64,000 bases of DNA from Prorocentrum cordatum. Taxonomy: Eukaryota > Sar > Dinophyceae > Prorocentrales > Prorocentraceae. Positions 32,160-43,936 of the stretch are shown here, in pieces (within the stretch, counting starts at the first letter, position 1; each line of letters starts with the position of its first letter). The translations under genes and the position numbers were made by a program. Where the stretch lies: the NCBI GenBank assembly GCA_963575745.1, contig CAUYUJ010015306.1:7501-71500 (forward strand). Reading direction: 5' to 3'. The notes below the pieces were generated by a model. It had not been told where the DNA came from. It saw only the letters and a program-made list of their open reading frames with translations, and searched no databases.

Positions 32160-33262
32160 TTCCCTACCTAGGCTCTGCCTAGAAGGGTTCTTACTCTCTT
32201 TGCTTAAAGGGCCGGGCAATGCTAACCGCCCCGGGCGGTTCCCCCAGTCCCCGCCCCGCGGTTCCCCCAGTCCCCTGGGAGTTTTAGCCTTAGCTTTAGC
32301 TTTAGCTTAGCTTTAGCTGTAGCTTTAGCTTTAGCTTAGCTTTAGCTTAGCTTTAGCTTAGTGTTAGCTTAGCTTTAGCTTAGCTTTAGCTTAGCTTTAG
32401 CTTAGCTTCAGCTTAGTGTTGGCTTAGCTTTAGCTTAGCTTTATATTAGCTTCAGCTTAGATACAGCTTAGCTTTAGCTTAGTGTTAACTTAGCCGTAGC
32501 TTAGCTTTAGCTTAGCTTGAGCTTATATGTAGCTTAGCTTTAGCTTAGCTTTAGCTTAGCTGCATCTTAGTGCTAGCTTAGCTGTAGCTTAGTGTTAGCT
32601 TAGCTTTAGCTTAGCTTTAGCTTAGCTTTAGCTTAGCTTCAGCTTAGTGCTAGTTTAGCTTTTGCTTAGTGTTAGCTTAGCTTTAGCTTAGCTTTAGCTT
32701 AGCTTTAGCTCAGCTTTAGCTTAGCTTTAGCTTAGCTTTAGCTTAGCTTCAGCTTAGCTTTAGCTTAGCTTTAGCTTAGCTTTAGCTTAGCTTTAGCTTA
32801 GCTTTAGCTTAGCTTTAGCTTAGATGCAGCTTAGCTTTAGCTTAGCTTCAGCTTAGCTTTAGCTTAGCTTTAGCTTAGCATTAGCTTAGTGTTAGCTTAG
32901 CTTTAGCTTAGTTTTCGCTTAGCTTCAGCTTAGTTTTAGCTTAGCTTTAGCTTAGCTTTAGCTTAGCTTTAGCTTAGCTTTAGCTTATCTTTAGCTTTAG
33001 CTGCAACTTAGCTTTATCTAGCTTTAGCTTAGCTTCAGCTTAGCGTTAGCTTAACTTTAGCTTAGCTTTAGTTTAGCTTTAGCTTAGCTTCAGCTTAGCT
33101 TTAACTTAGCTTTAGCTTAGCTTCAGCTTAGCTTTAGCTTAGCTTTAGCTTAGCGCTAGCTTAGCTTTAGCTTAGCTTTAGCTTAGCTTTAGCTTAGCTT
33201 TACTGTTACTACTAATGCTGCTTTCCTAGGGGCTCCAACTCCTAGGTAGGGTCGCACTGGGA
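32160..33262. mobile_element. inverted-repeat element carrying a TTTAGCTTAGC satellite, copy 2
   Basis: Left edge TTCCCTACCTAGGCTCTGCC, TAGAAGGGTTCTTACTC, GGGCCGGGCA, CGGTTCCCCCAGT; right edge GCTGCTTTCCTAGGGGCTCC, CCTAGGTAGGGTCGCACTGG. These edges match copy 1 at 17416-18158 closely. The core (about 32283-33200) is a TTTAGCTTAGC array rather than the AGCATAGC array of copy 1. It sits in the inferred intron 32107-35857. Confidence 0.8.
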
Positions 33263-34400
33263 TAATTTTTCATTTTGTTCTGCATGTCGCTTCTTCTTTC
33301 TGTTCGTGACCGTTTTCTTATTCAATTTATTTGCCGATCGGCGCGGGCCCTCGCCCCCTCCCCATTGGAGTAGATATTTGCTGATATTGGCGCCTGTTTC
33401 GAGCAGGGGGAGTTGCCTCCCTCACATGACGCACGGTTGCAAACAGGCGCATCAAGAAGAGGTCCAGAGCCAGACACCCCTTCCCCCCCTTCCGCCCAAT
33501 ATCGAAACGCCGAACAAGAAAACGTTCACGTCGCGTTTCCCATGTTCTTGTGCCACTAAGATATTGTGTGGTCGGACTTGGGTGGGGTCAGGCGAAGCTT
33601 CGACGACATTTGGCAGCATCCGATGATCGCTGTTTGGACGACCATCAGGTAACTTTATACAGAGGTCCAGGTTCCATTGTTGGTGAGATCTCTTTGGCGT
33701 TGTGTCGGCAGCAGCGTGGGGCTTTCTCCAGGGATAGCAATTGGAAGCTGGAGGAAGAGGGACGATGATGGAGGAGAGTGGAGGATGAGAAGTAGGCGAG
33801 ACGGATATTCAGGAGGAGCAGGAGAGCAGGAGGCGGAGGAGCAGGAGGAGGAGGCGGCGGCGGAGGAGGAGCCAGAGAGACGGGAGCAGGCCCGGTGTGC
33901 TCCCGGGAAGGGCCCAAGGCTTAAGGCTTGCGCCTTGGGGGCGAGCTACTCTGCAGGGGCGCGCGGACGAGCAGCGCCCTTCGCCCCTACCAGACCTCAA
34001 GGGCTGCGCGAGAAAAATGGCTGGTGGGCGTCGGCTCTCCCGATTTCGGCGCCTGGGCGTCGCCTTCTCGCGGCCCGAGCTTCCTCACTGCCCCCGCCGC
34101 TCGGCTCCAGAGCTCCGCGGGGCACCCTGGCGCGGGGGGGGGGGCGACCCGCCCAGCGCGTTCCGCGCCGAGCTCCCTGATGCTCCGCAGCAGTCGTTGG
34201 GGTACTGCCACTGCAGGTGCAGCCGGCGCTGCGCCGTGGGGGTCACACGCGATGGCCGTCGCCTCTGGACCAAAGAACAAGCGACACCACCCCACCTACT
34301 GCCATCCATGTTGCGCCGCGGCCCAGAGGGGTGGTGGTGTCGTTAGTGTTCTGGTCCAGCCTCCGTGCTGACGCTGGATTCGAGCTGGGCCCGTGGCCTC
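33263..34400. other. unassigned, with GAGGAG patch
   Basis: GGAGGAGGCGGCGG-type text at 33820-33880. No gene recognised. Inside the inferred intron of module 3. Confidence 0.4.
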
Positions 34401-34405
34401 CTCGG

Positions 34406-34705
34406 ACTCCTCCTCCTCCTTCCTCCTCCTCCTCCTTCTCCTCCCCCTCCTCATTCCTCTATCGCCTCTCTTCCCTTCCTCCCCTCCCTCCTCCCCCTCC
34501 TCCCTCCTCCTGCTTCTCCCCCTCCTCCCTCCCCCCTCCTCCCTCCGCCTGCTTCTCCCTCTTATCTTCATCCTCGTCGTCCTCCTCCGCCTCTTTCCCG
34601 GCCGCCCTATTCCTTCCTCCTCCTCCTCCTCCTCCTCCTCCTCCTCCTCCTCCTTCTCCCCCGCCCTCCTCCTCCTCCTCCTCCTTCTCCTTTTCCTCCC
34701 TCCTC
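34406..34705. repeat. CCT/CTT-rich microsatellite
   Basis: CTCCTCCTCC and CCTCCCTCC runs over 300 bases. Poly-Ser/Leu/Pro frames are by-products. Confidence 0.95.
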
Positions 34706-34804
34706 CTCGAAATACGCCTGTCCCGGGGGTGGGTCCGAGCCGAGGAGCCGACGCCCGCCGCGACGTATCTCCAGCGACTGCCGTGCTCAAAACCCTGAGG
34801 ATGC

Positions 34805-34990
34805 GAAAGATATGCTGTGCCGTGGCGTGCCCGCTCCGCGCCCGAAGCCCAGCATGCGGAAGGTGTGCCGTGCCGTGCCCGCGCCGTGCGGGTCCCGTGC
34901 CGTGCCCGCGCCGTGCCCAGAAGCCCAAATGCGACGCGTGTGCGGTGCTGTGCCGTGCCCAGGCCGTGCCCAGCCTTCAGAGTCTCCTCG
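34805..34990. repeat. CCGTGCCCGCG minisatellite
   Basis: Repeats of GCCGTGCCCGCGCCGTGC and shorter variants. Confidence 0.7.
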
Positions 34991-35339
34991 CGCAGCGTCA
35001 GCGCTTGGGGTCTCCGTGCCGGTGTGGGTCCGGAAGCTTGCGGCTCGTGCGGGTGGTAATGGGGGGGTGACCCACATGGGGGGTGAAGAGCAAGGCCTCA
35101 AAGAGGCCGTGCAGGGCCCCTTTTGGAGCCAGTTAGTGCCCAAGAGGGGCCCAACAGGGCCTCTTGAGGGCCTTTTTCTTCACCTCTCATTCGGGTCACC
35201 TCCCCATTACCACCCGCCCGAGCGGCCCTCTCTGGGCGTGTTTTGATTTCTGGGGACCTCTGGAGCGCTCCCGAGGATTCCGGCGCCAGAGGAGGCCTGC
35301 CGTCCGAGGGTATCCGGAGTTCGTGGTCGTGTGCTTTGC

Positions 35340-35368
35340 GCACTTGTGTGTGTGTGAGAGTGTGTGTG

Positions 35369-35440
<72 letters not shown>

Positions 35441-35441
35441 G

Positions 35442-35477
<36 letters not shown>

Positions 35478-35537
35478 TTGTGCGTGTGAGTGTGTGTGTG
35501 TGTGTGTGTGCGTGTGTGTGTGTGTGTGCGTGTGTGG

Positions 35538-35598
<61 letters not shown>

Positions 35599-35600
35599 CG
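35340..35600. repeat. (GT)n microsatellite
   Basis: About 260 bases of GT with GC and GA interruptions. Poly-Cys/Val and Thr/His frames are by-products. Confidence 0.97.
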
Positions 35601-35603
35601 TGT

Positions 35604-35624
35604 CTCGGTCCTCATCGCCTGCTT
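35604..35624 (+). repeat. 21-bp direct repeat, left flank of MITE copy 2
   Basis: CTCGGTCCTCATCGCCTGCT and one more T; matches 35827-35847 with two differences. Confidence 0.75.
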
Positions 35625-35819
35625 CGGTGGCGAACGAGGGGGGAACGGAGAAGGGGCGGGACTTCTCAGAAGGCTCGGAAGTCCCCCGTCCTTCTGAGAG
35701 GGTTTCTAAGCCTTCCCCGAAGACAGGAACACCTCTCAGAAGGCGCGAGGGCTTCTGAGAAGTCTCGCCGCCTTCTGAGAGGGCCTTCTCCTCACTTTCC
35801 CCCCTCGCTCGCCGCCGAG
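35625..35819. mobile_element. MITE-like element with CGGCGGCGAGCGAGGG termini, copy 2
   Basis: CGGTGGCGAACGAGG at the left, CCCCTCGCTCGCCGCCGAG at the right. The interior matches 18945-19138 (CTTCTCAGAAGG, GGAAGTCCCCC, CTAAGCCTTCCCCGAAGAC, GGCGCGAGGGCTTCTGAGA). Its flanks are a near-identical 21-base direct repeat, and it lies 38 bases upstream of the acceptor at 35857. Confidence 0.8.
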
Positions 35820-35857
35820 TGTGTGCCTCGGCCCTCATCGCTTGCTTGCACGGTCAG

Positions 35858-35924
35858 GTATCCCAAGCTCTCCACGCAGTCCAGCATCGAGGACTTCCAG
35901 ACGGTGTTGCACAAGCAGGGCAAG
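35858..35924 (+). CDS. module 3, middle exon
   Basis: After CGGTCAG the sequence continues the split Trp codon and then reads YPKLSTQSSIEDFQTVLHK and QGK. Y-P-x-L, S-S-x-E-D-F-Q and L-H are the core of the module. The exon ends AAG before GTGGTA, phase 0. It joins to 31988-32106 upstream and 37237 downstream in frame. Confidence 0.65.
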
Positions 35925-36059
35925 GTGGTACCCGGGAGAAGGGCCCCCCTCTCACCCGCAACCGCCATTATTGCAGAGTGAGAGGAAACGGAGACGGAGG
36001 AGGACGAGAGTAATTTCAGGATGCATCAAGTGTATTGCAAAACATTCCTTCTTCCTCTC

Positions 36060-36340
36060 TTCCAACTCCTTCCAACTCCTTCCATTTCCTTCCTTCCCTC
36101 CTTCCTTCCTTAGCTACACCAAGTGTGCGCTCGAGAGTAACCTCTTCCTTACTTCCTTTCCGCATCGTCCTCCTGCTCCCTCCTCGTCCTCCTCGTCGTC
36201 GTCCTTCTCCTCCTCCTCCCTATCCTTCTTTTCCTCCATCTCCTCCTCGTCGTACTCTTCCTCGTCATCCTTCCTCCTCCTCCTCCTCTTTCTCCTTCCT
36301 CCTCCTCCTCCTTCTCCTTCCTCCTCTTCTTCCCTCTCGC
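36060..36340. repeat. TTCCTTCC and CTCCTCC microsatellites
   Basis: TTCCTTCC at 36060-36115, then CCTCCTCC and TCGTCCTCC to 36340. Confidence 0.93.
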
Positions 36341-36345
36341 GGCTC

Positions 36346-36720
36346 CCTTGGGGGCTGCGGAGTGTGCAAGTGTCGCCACTTTCGTGGGCTCCTGGGAGGT
36401 CCAGCGGAATGGCGTAGCACGCAGACCCAAACGAGACCTCGCGGCTTTCTGGGGGGGGGGCTGCGAAGTGCGCAACTGCCGCAATTTTCGTGGGCTCCTG
36501 GGAGGTCAGCGGAGTGGCGTAGCACGCAGACCCAAACGAGCCCTTGCGGCTTTCTGGGGGGGGGGTGGGGGGCTGCGCAGTGCGCAGCGGTCGCAATCTT
36601 CGTGGGCTCCTGGGAGGTTCCGCGGAGTGGACGTGTACGCGGAGTGGACGTCAGCCAAGACCTCGCGGCTACCTGGGGGGGCTGCAAAAAAGTGTGGGCT
36701 GCTGGGAGGTCCAGCAAGCG
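36346..36720. repeat. ~117-bp tandem repeat, about three units
   Basis: GGGGGCTGCG, GTGCGCAACTGCCGCAATTT, CGTGGGCTCCTGGGAGGT, GGCGTAGCACGCAGACCC and AAACGAGCCCTTGCGGC recur at about 36350, 36465 and 36570. It lies in the inferred intron 35925-37236. Confidence 0.85.
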
Positions 36721-37236
36721 TTACCGTCAGCGGGGGCCCTCCAAAGGCCCCCCCCTCCCCCCCCCCCTTCCCGCCCTCCCCCGCCTGGGAAACGACCGTT
36801 TCCACGAAGTACAGGGCCCGGAAGAACTTAGCGAATACTCGTGCCACATCCACCTGTCGATGCCCCCGCAACGATCAAAGCGGGCTGCAGGTTTCGGATG
36901 AGTTGTGCGCCGACCGCAGGCTTTCCCTTGCGTGCCAGCTTTGAATGTGGGGAGAAGGAGCGTGTCCACAAATTGTTGATATGGAAGGATCGCGTCGTGT
37001 CGACTGGCGGCGACCCCGCCGCAGCCGTTCAACGTTGAACGCCGCCAGCGACCCAGAATTCGTGGACGTTGAACGATTTGACGTCTCGGAAACGGCCCAT
37101 CGCTCAAGGTGGAACGGTCGATGTCACGAACCAACGTCGGGGTCGACACGGCACGAACCTGCGGTATTGCCTTTGCCTTCCCAGCGGGGCTACGGCTCCC
37201 CTTTGCTCCACCTCCTGCGACTGGCGCCGCCGCCAG

Positions 37237-37281
37237 GTGGGCTGCCTGTTGCCCTGCAAGGAGGGCGAGACCGCCACGGCG
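37237..37281 (+). CDS. module 3, C-part exon (start)
   Basis: After CGCCGCCAG the frame reads VGCLLPCKEGETATA. Joined in phase 0 to QGK it gives the C-x-x-P-C end of the module followed by Lys-Glu, matching CAQPCEE of module 2. The exon's 3' end cannot be placed: the frame runs into GGGAGG low complexity. Confidence 0.55.
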
Positions 37282-37304
37282 ATGCGTCCCCCTCGGCCAG
37301 GGGC

Positions 37305-37480
37305 GAGGAGGGAGGGAAGGGGGAGGAGGGAGGGGGAGGGGAGGCGAGGAGCCAGGGAAGGGAGGGAGGGCGAGGGGGGGGGGAAGAGTGGGGAGGAGGA
37401 GGGGCGGTGGCAGGAAGGAGGGGGGGGGCGAATGACAGAGCAAGGAGGGCGGGGGAGGAGATAGGAGGATGGGATGGGGT
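37305..37480. repeat. GGGAGG-rich low complexity
   Basis: Purine tract leading into the GAT array. Confidence 0.85.
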
Positions 37481-37483
37481 CGA

Positions 37484-37693
37484 ATGGGATGGGATGGGAT
37501 GACGATGCAGATGCTGATGCCGATGATGCCGATGACGACGACGCTGATGATGCTGATGCCGATGACGATGCTGCTGCTGATGAGGATGCTGCGCTCTATG
37601 CTCCTCATGATGATGAGGATCAAATGATGACGACGATGATGATGATCATGCTGCTGCTGATGATGATGATGATGATCACGGTAATGATGATGA

Positions 37694-37725
<32 letters not shown>

Positions 37726-38173
37726 TTGATGATGAGGATGATTATGAAGATGATGGTGAATGTAATGGTGATGGTGATGACGATGATGATGATGCTTTGG
37801 TGGTGGTGATGATGATGATGCTAGTGAAGATGATGATGATGATTATGATGATGGTGATGATTATGATGATGATGACGATGACGATGATGATACTGACACT
37901 GCTGCTGCTGATGATCATGATGGCCATGGTGATGCTGATGATGATGATTCTGATGATGACGATGATGATGATGATGATGATGATGCTGATGCTGATGCTG
38001 ATGCTGATGCTGATGCTGATGCTGATTATGATGGTGGTTCTAATGGTGGTGATGCTGATATGACGAGGATGCTGATGAAACTTACGGTGATCTGATCATG
38101 ATGCTGATGATGATGAAGATTGTGATGCTTCCGATGATGATGACGATGACGATGATGATACTGATACTACTGC

Positions 38174-38226
<53 letters not shown>

Positions 38227-38227
38227 C

Positions 38228-38273
<46 letters not shown>

Positions 38274-38293
38274 GATGATGATGCTGATGATGG

Positions 38294-38325
<32 letters not shown>

Positions 38326-38329
38326 CGGA

Positions 38330-38367
<38 letters not shown>

Positions 38368-38670
38368 GTGAGGAGGAGGAGGAGGAGGAGCAGGAGGAGG
38401 GGGGGGATGCCGACGGTGGCGCTGATTAGGATGCTGAGGAGGATGATGATGCTGATGGTGAGGATGAGGATGGTGATGCTGGTGATGCCGAGGATGGATG
38501 ACGCTTACGATGATGAAGAGTTTGATGCTGATGATGATGATGGCGATGGTTATGATGATGACGATGACGATGATGGTGCTGATGATACTGCTGCTGCTGC
38601 TGATGATGATGATGCTGATTTTGATGATGATGACGATGGTGATGCTGATGATGATGCTGATGCTGACGAC

Positions 38671-38705
<35 letters not shown>

Positions 38706-38729
38706 CGGAACTTATGCTGATGATGGTGG

Positions 38730-38770
<41 letters not shown>

Positions 38771-41682
38771 CTACTGGTGGTGACGATGTCGCTGAGGATG
38801 ATGATGATGGTGATGATGATGACGATGACCTCGACGACCACGAAAATGATGATGATGGCACTGATGATAATGGTGAGGAGGCTGACAATGATGGCAATGC
38901 TGATGATGACGGTATGATGGTGATGATGATGGTGATGTTGGCGATCATGATGATGCTGATGATGATGGCGATGCTGATGACGCTGATGATGATGAATCTA
39001 ATGATAATGAAGATGACGCTGATGATGATGATGATGCTGATGATGCTCGTGATGCTGATGATGCCGATGATACTTCTGATGATGGTGATGATGATGATGA
39101 TGACGATGATGATGATGACGGTGATGTTGATGGTGTTGATGATGATGAATGCAGATCATTGCCATTATTACTATGATTGGGATCAGGCTGAGGACGTGAA
39201 CTATGAGGATGTTTATGCTGATGCTGTTTAAGCTGATTAGAATGATGAGGATGCTGATGCTGATGATGATAATGGTTAGTATCATGATATTATCGTTCTT
39301 ATTATGCTGTGAACGATTGTGGTGATGACGGCGACGATGATGATGATGACGATGCTGATTTGAACACGATGATGATGCTATTGATGATGCTGATTATGCT
39401 GATGATGCTGACGGTGCCGCTGATTAGGATGCTGACGAGGATGCTGATGCTGATGGTGAGGATGAGGCTGTTGACGCTGATGGTGGTTATTATGGTGGTG
39501 ATGCTGGTGATGATGCCGATGCTGATGATGACGATGACGATGACGATGATGATACTGATGATACTTCTGCTGCTGATGATGGTGGCGATGGTGATGACGA
39601 TGATGATGCTGGTGCTGCTGCTGATGATGACGATAATAATATTGATGGTGCTACTGATGCTGACGATGAGGAGGATGATGATGGTGATAAAGGTGACGAT
39701 GCCGAAGACGATGATGATGATGATGATGATGATCATGATGACGATGTCCATGATGATGATGATGCTGAGGATGCTGGTAAGGATGATCAGGATGGTATGA
39801 TGATGATGCTGATGCTGGCGACTATGATGATGATGATGATGATGCCGATGATTATGGCGATGCTGATCACGCTGATGATGATGCTGATGACTATGCTGCT
39901 GATGATGATGCTGAGGCTGATGGTGATAATGGTGACGATGATGCAGTTGATGATGATGATGATGCGGATGAGATTGGTGATGATGGTGGTGGTGATGATG
40001 ATGCTGTTGACGATGCTGATGATGACGACGATGATGATTACGATGATAATTGTGATGATGCTGACGATGATGATGACGATGATGCTGACGACGATGATGA
40101 TGCTGATGCTGATTATGATGGTGATGATGAGGATGCTGATCAGGCTGATTATGATGGTGATGATGCCGATGGTGGCGCTGCTGAGGACGCTGCTGATGAG
40201 GATGATGCTGATGGTGCTGCTGATGGTGATGCTGATGGTGCTGCTGATGGTGGTGATGCTGCTGATGGTGCTGATGCTGATGAGGATGAGGATGGTGCTG
40301 CTGATGGTGGTGATGACGAGGATGCTGAGTACGCCGATGATGATGAGTATGCTGATGCTGCTGCTGCTGGTGATGATGATGGTGATTGTGATGCTGACGA
40401 TGATGCGGATGAGGAATCTCTGGTTGAGTGATTGAAGTGCATGGTGATGAGTATGATGATGATGATGACGATGATGCTTATGATGCTGCTGATGCTGGCG
40501 ATGATGATGATGATGCTGACGATGATGATGCTGATGATGATGATGATGCGGTGATGGTGGTTACGATGGCAACGGTGATGATGAGGATGCTGGTTGTGGT
40601 GGTGCGGACGATGTTGCTGGTGATGCTGGTGCTGATGATTACCATGCTGATGACGGTGGTGAATCTGATGATGCGGATGAGGCTGAGGAGGATGAGCTTG
40701 CATAATCTAATGGTACTGACGAGGCTGGGGATGAGGACGAGGGTGAGGGTGAGGATGATAATGATGATGCGGAGGAGGAGGAGGATATGTATGCGTAAGG
40801 GCATCAGGGGGAAGAACAGGAGGGGCAGAAGGGATGACGCTGCTAATGATGCTGATGATGATGACGACGATGGCGATGAGGAGAATGAGGAGGATGAAAC
40901 ACGGATGTGGAGGAGGATCAAGGAGAGGCTTGTCAGGAGGAGGAGGAGGACTGGTGTTGCTCATGATTCTGATGATGATGAAGGTGCGTAGGATGGTGCT
41001 TTCGATGATGACGACAATGATGATGCTGATGTTGCTGATGCTGATGGCGATGCGGATGGTGATGATGACGATGATACTTATGATGTCATTGGTTTTGTTG
41101 ATGGTGATGATGAGGCTGGTGGTGGTTGTGATATAATGGTGGTGGTGGGGATGACGATGATGGTGTTGACGATGCTTGTGACGATGACGTGTGTTTGCGA
41201 TGTGAATGACGGCGCTGATGTTTTTGATGCGTGGTGACGAGGACAGTGATGATGCTGAGGTTGATGCTGAAGGTGATGATGATGCAGATGATGATGCTGA
41301 TGCTGACGATGCTGATGTTGATGCTGATTTTCATGCTGATGATGCTGCTGATGATGCTGATGATGCTGATGCTGATCGTGATGCTGCTGCTGATGATGCT
41401 GATGATCATGATGATGATCATGATGATGATGCTGTTCATGGCGATGCTGATACTGATCATGATGTTGATGACGACCATGATGCTGGTGGTGGTGGTACTG
41501 GTTGTGGTGGCGATGAGGTGGTTGTTGACGATCATTGTGATGGCGATGACGATGGTGCTACTGCTACTGCTGCTGCTGATGATGATGATGATGATGCTGA
41601 CCATGATGATGATGCTGATGCTAATGTAACTTCTGATAATGATGATGAGGAGGAGCAAGAGAAGGAGGTGGAGGAGTAAGAC

Positions 41683-41732
<50 letters not shown>

Positions 41733-42299
41733 GGATAATGGTAATGTGACTGATACTGTGGGAGAGGATGATGCGGATGATAATGATGATGCTGTTGGTG
41801 GTGATGGCGATGATGATGATGATGATGCTGACGATTCTGATGATGTGGTTATTAATGATAAAGTGTTTTTGATGATGCTGATGTTGACTACGATGATGCT
41901 GATGACGATGGTGATACTGATGATTATGATGATGATGAAGAATCTTGTGCTGATTACGACGATGGTTGTGATGCTGATGCTGATGTTGATGCTGCAGATG
42001 ATGAGGATGGTGGTGGTGGTGATGATGATGATGCTGATTATGCTGCTGGTTCTGATGATGATGATGCTGTGGATGATGATGGGGATGATGATGCTGCTGA
42101 TGATGATGACGATTCCCATGGTGATGATGCTGCTGATGATGCTGATGATGCTGATGGTGATGATGATGGTGGTGGTGATGATGATGATGATGGTGCTGCT
42201 GCTGATGATGGTGATGATTAAGATGATGATGCTGCTGATGATGATTATGATGATGATGGTGGTGGTGGTGGTGATGATGATGATGACGATGACGATGAC

Positions 42300-42343
<44 letters not shown>

Positions 42344-42585
42344 CGATTACGATGATGATGGTGATGGTGATGCTGATGATGATGATGGTGATGGTGATGG
42401 TGATGGTGATGGTGATGAGGCTGATGATGATGATAATGATGAGGATGCGGATGAGGATTTGGATGAGGATGAGGATGAGGATGAGGATGCTGATGCTGAT
42501 GCTGATGCTGATGCTGATGCTGCTGATGATGATGATGATGATCATGATGAGGATGAGGATGAGGATGATGATGATGATGATGATG

Positions 42586-42625
<40 letters not shown>

Positions 42626-42630
42626 GGATG

Positions 42631-42687
<57 letters not shown>

Positions 42688-42718
42688 GTGATGGGTGTGG
42701 TGATGGTGATGGTGATGG

Positions 42719-42800
<82 letters not shown>

Positions 42801-42893
42801 GGTGATGATGATGGCTGCTGCTGATGATGATGATGATGATGCTGAGGAGGAGGAGGAGGAGGAGGAGGAGGAGCAGGAGGAGGTGGATGGTTG
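37484..42893. repeat. 5.4-kb GAT trinucleotide array
   Basis: Almost every triplet is GAT, GCT, GGT, GAC or GAG. Similar longer phrases recur, for example GCTGATTAGGATGCTGA at about 38421 and 39417 (996 apart) and GATGACGATGACGATGATG near 37875, 38140, 38560 and 39530, which suggests higher-order units. Very long poly-Met, poly-Asp and poly-His frames arise on both strands and are not called as genes. Confidence 0.97.
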
Positions 42894-43432
42894 CCACGCA
42901 GGCTAGGCGCGCCAGCGCGTGGCCGCATCGCGGCCGCTGCCGCCGCCGACGCGGCTGCCGCCGACGCAGCTGCCGCGGCCTTCCTGGCGGCAAGGGGGCG
43001 GGTAGACCTGCGGCTGCGCGGCAGGGCGGCTGCGGTGGGCTTGCGCCGCGCTGACGGGGCGGCGACCCCAGCGCGGGTTGTTCGAGGTGGAGCGTCGCCA
43101 GTGTCCTGGCATCGGCCGCTGTCGAACGGTCTACAAGATCTGCAAGCCGCGTTCGTTGGTGATTATATATAGGAAAACTGGGACATATACATTACTGGTG
43201 GCGGGCTGTTTTCCAATTCCAGGACTTGCTGAGGGTCGGGGACGACGTCGGGGTGGTGTGGTGTATACTTGTTGCTTCCAACTCCCGGGGGAACCACGAA
43301 ACGTGTGCGCACCAGGATCCCGTACACATCAGGGTCCGCTGTCCTGTGCAAGCGTTGGTGCAGGACCGGAAACGGCGTCGGCGTATAGAGCTCGTCTCCC
43401 TACATCTGATCCGTGCCGTGCCAGGGGCCAGA
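42894..43432. other. unassigned; GCC-rich then unique sequence
   Basis: GCCGCCGAC-type low complexity to about 43050, unique after that. No gene recognised. Confidence 0.4.
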
Positions 43433-43433
43433 C
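43423..43433 (+). repeat. 11-bp direct repeat AGGGGCCAGAC, left
   Basis: Identical to 43515-43525; brackets half of a foldback element. Confidence 0.75.
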
Positions 43434-43514
43434 TAGGGGGCCACATGCGAACCCTACCCCTACCCCCCGCGATTTCTGAGGGGGAGGGTGGGGTTCACTT
43501 CGCTCGGGAGCCTA
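43434..43514. mobile_element. half foldback element, copy 4
   Basis: Only the left arm is present: TAGGGGGCCACATGCGAACC, CTACCCCTACCCCCCGCG, GAGGGTGGGGTTCACTTCG, then GCTCGGGAGCC. Perfect 11-base direct repeats flank it. Confidence 0.8.
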
Positions 43515-43525
43515 AGGGGCCAGAC

Positions 43526-43930
43526 GTCCGAGGCCACCGCGACGTGAGCCCGCAGCTGCGACCCGGGCAGCCTCGGCGTCGCGCCCGCGAGCACTGGCGG
43601 CGACGGGCGGCCTCGGCCAGCGGGGCCCGCCTTGGGGCCCGCGGGGGGGGCCCCTCCCCTGCTGCAGGCGCTGTCTCGGGCGCGCTGCAGGGCGGTCCTC
43701 GGCGGGCCCCCCGGGGGTCCAGCTTCGGGTATAGCCAGGACCCCGGGTAAGGGGACCCGGTTAGTGGTAGGGCCCTGGAGCCCCTCAATTGGCCAGATTC
43801 ACTAAACCAGATTTGCCGTACTTGGTGTGTTTCGGGTGACGAGATTTCTGGTTAATGGAAATGGGACAGGGGGGCGCCCCCGGTACAAATCCCTAAACCA
43901 GGTTCCATTAAACCCAATTCTGCCAACACC
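43526..43930. other. unassigned stretch
   Basis: Short words related to CTAAACCAGA and CCATTAAACC recur between 43800 and 43920. No gene recognised. Confidence 0.4.
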
Positions 43931-43936
43931 TGGCAG

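Noticed and set aside
32283-33200. TTTAGCTTAGC array considered as telomeric sequence
   Set aside because: The unit is not TTTAGGG and it lies inside an inverted-repeat element.
34190-34250. CRCSRRC considered as another C-part of the Cys module
   Set aside because: The frame and upstream residues do not fit the L-H-containing middle part, and it falls inside an already explained intron.
37797-42993. Very long open frames (up to ~635 codons) in the GAT array
   Set aside because: They are poly-Met, poly-Asp, poly-Ile or poly-His translations of one trinucleotide, open in several frames on both strands.
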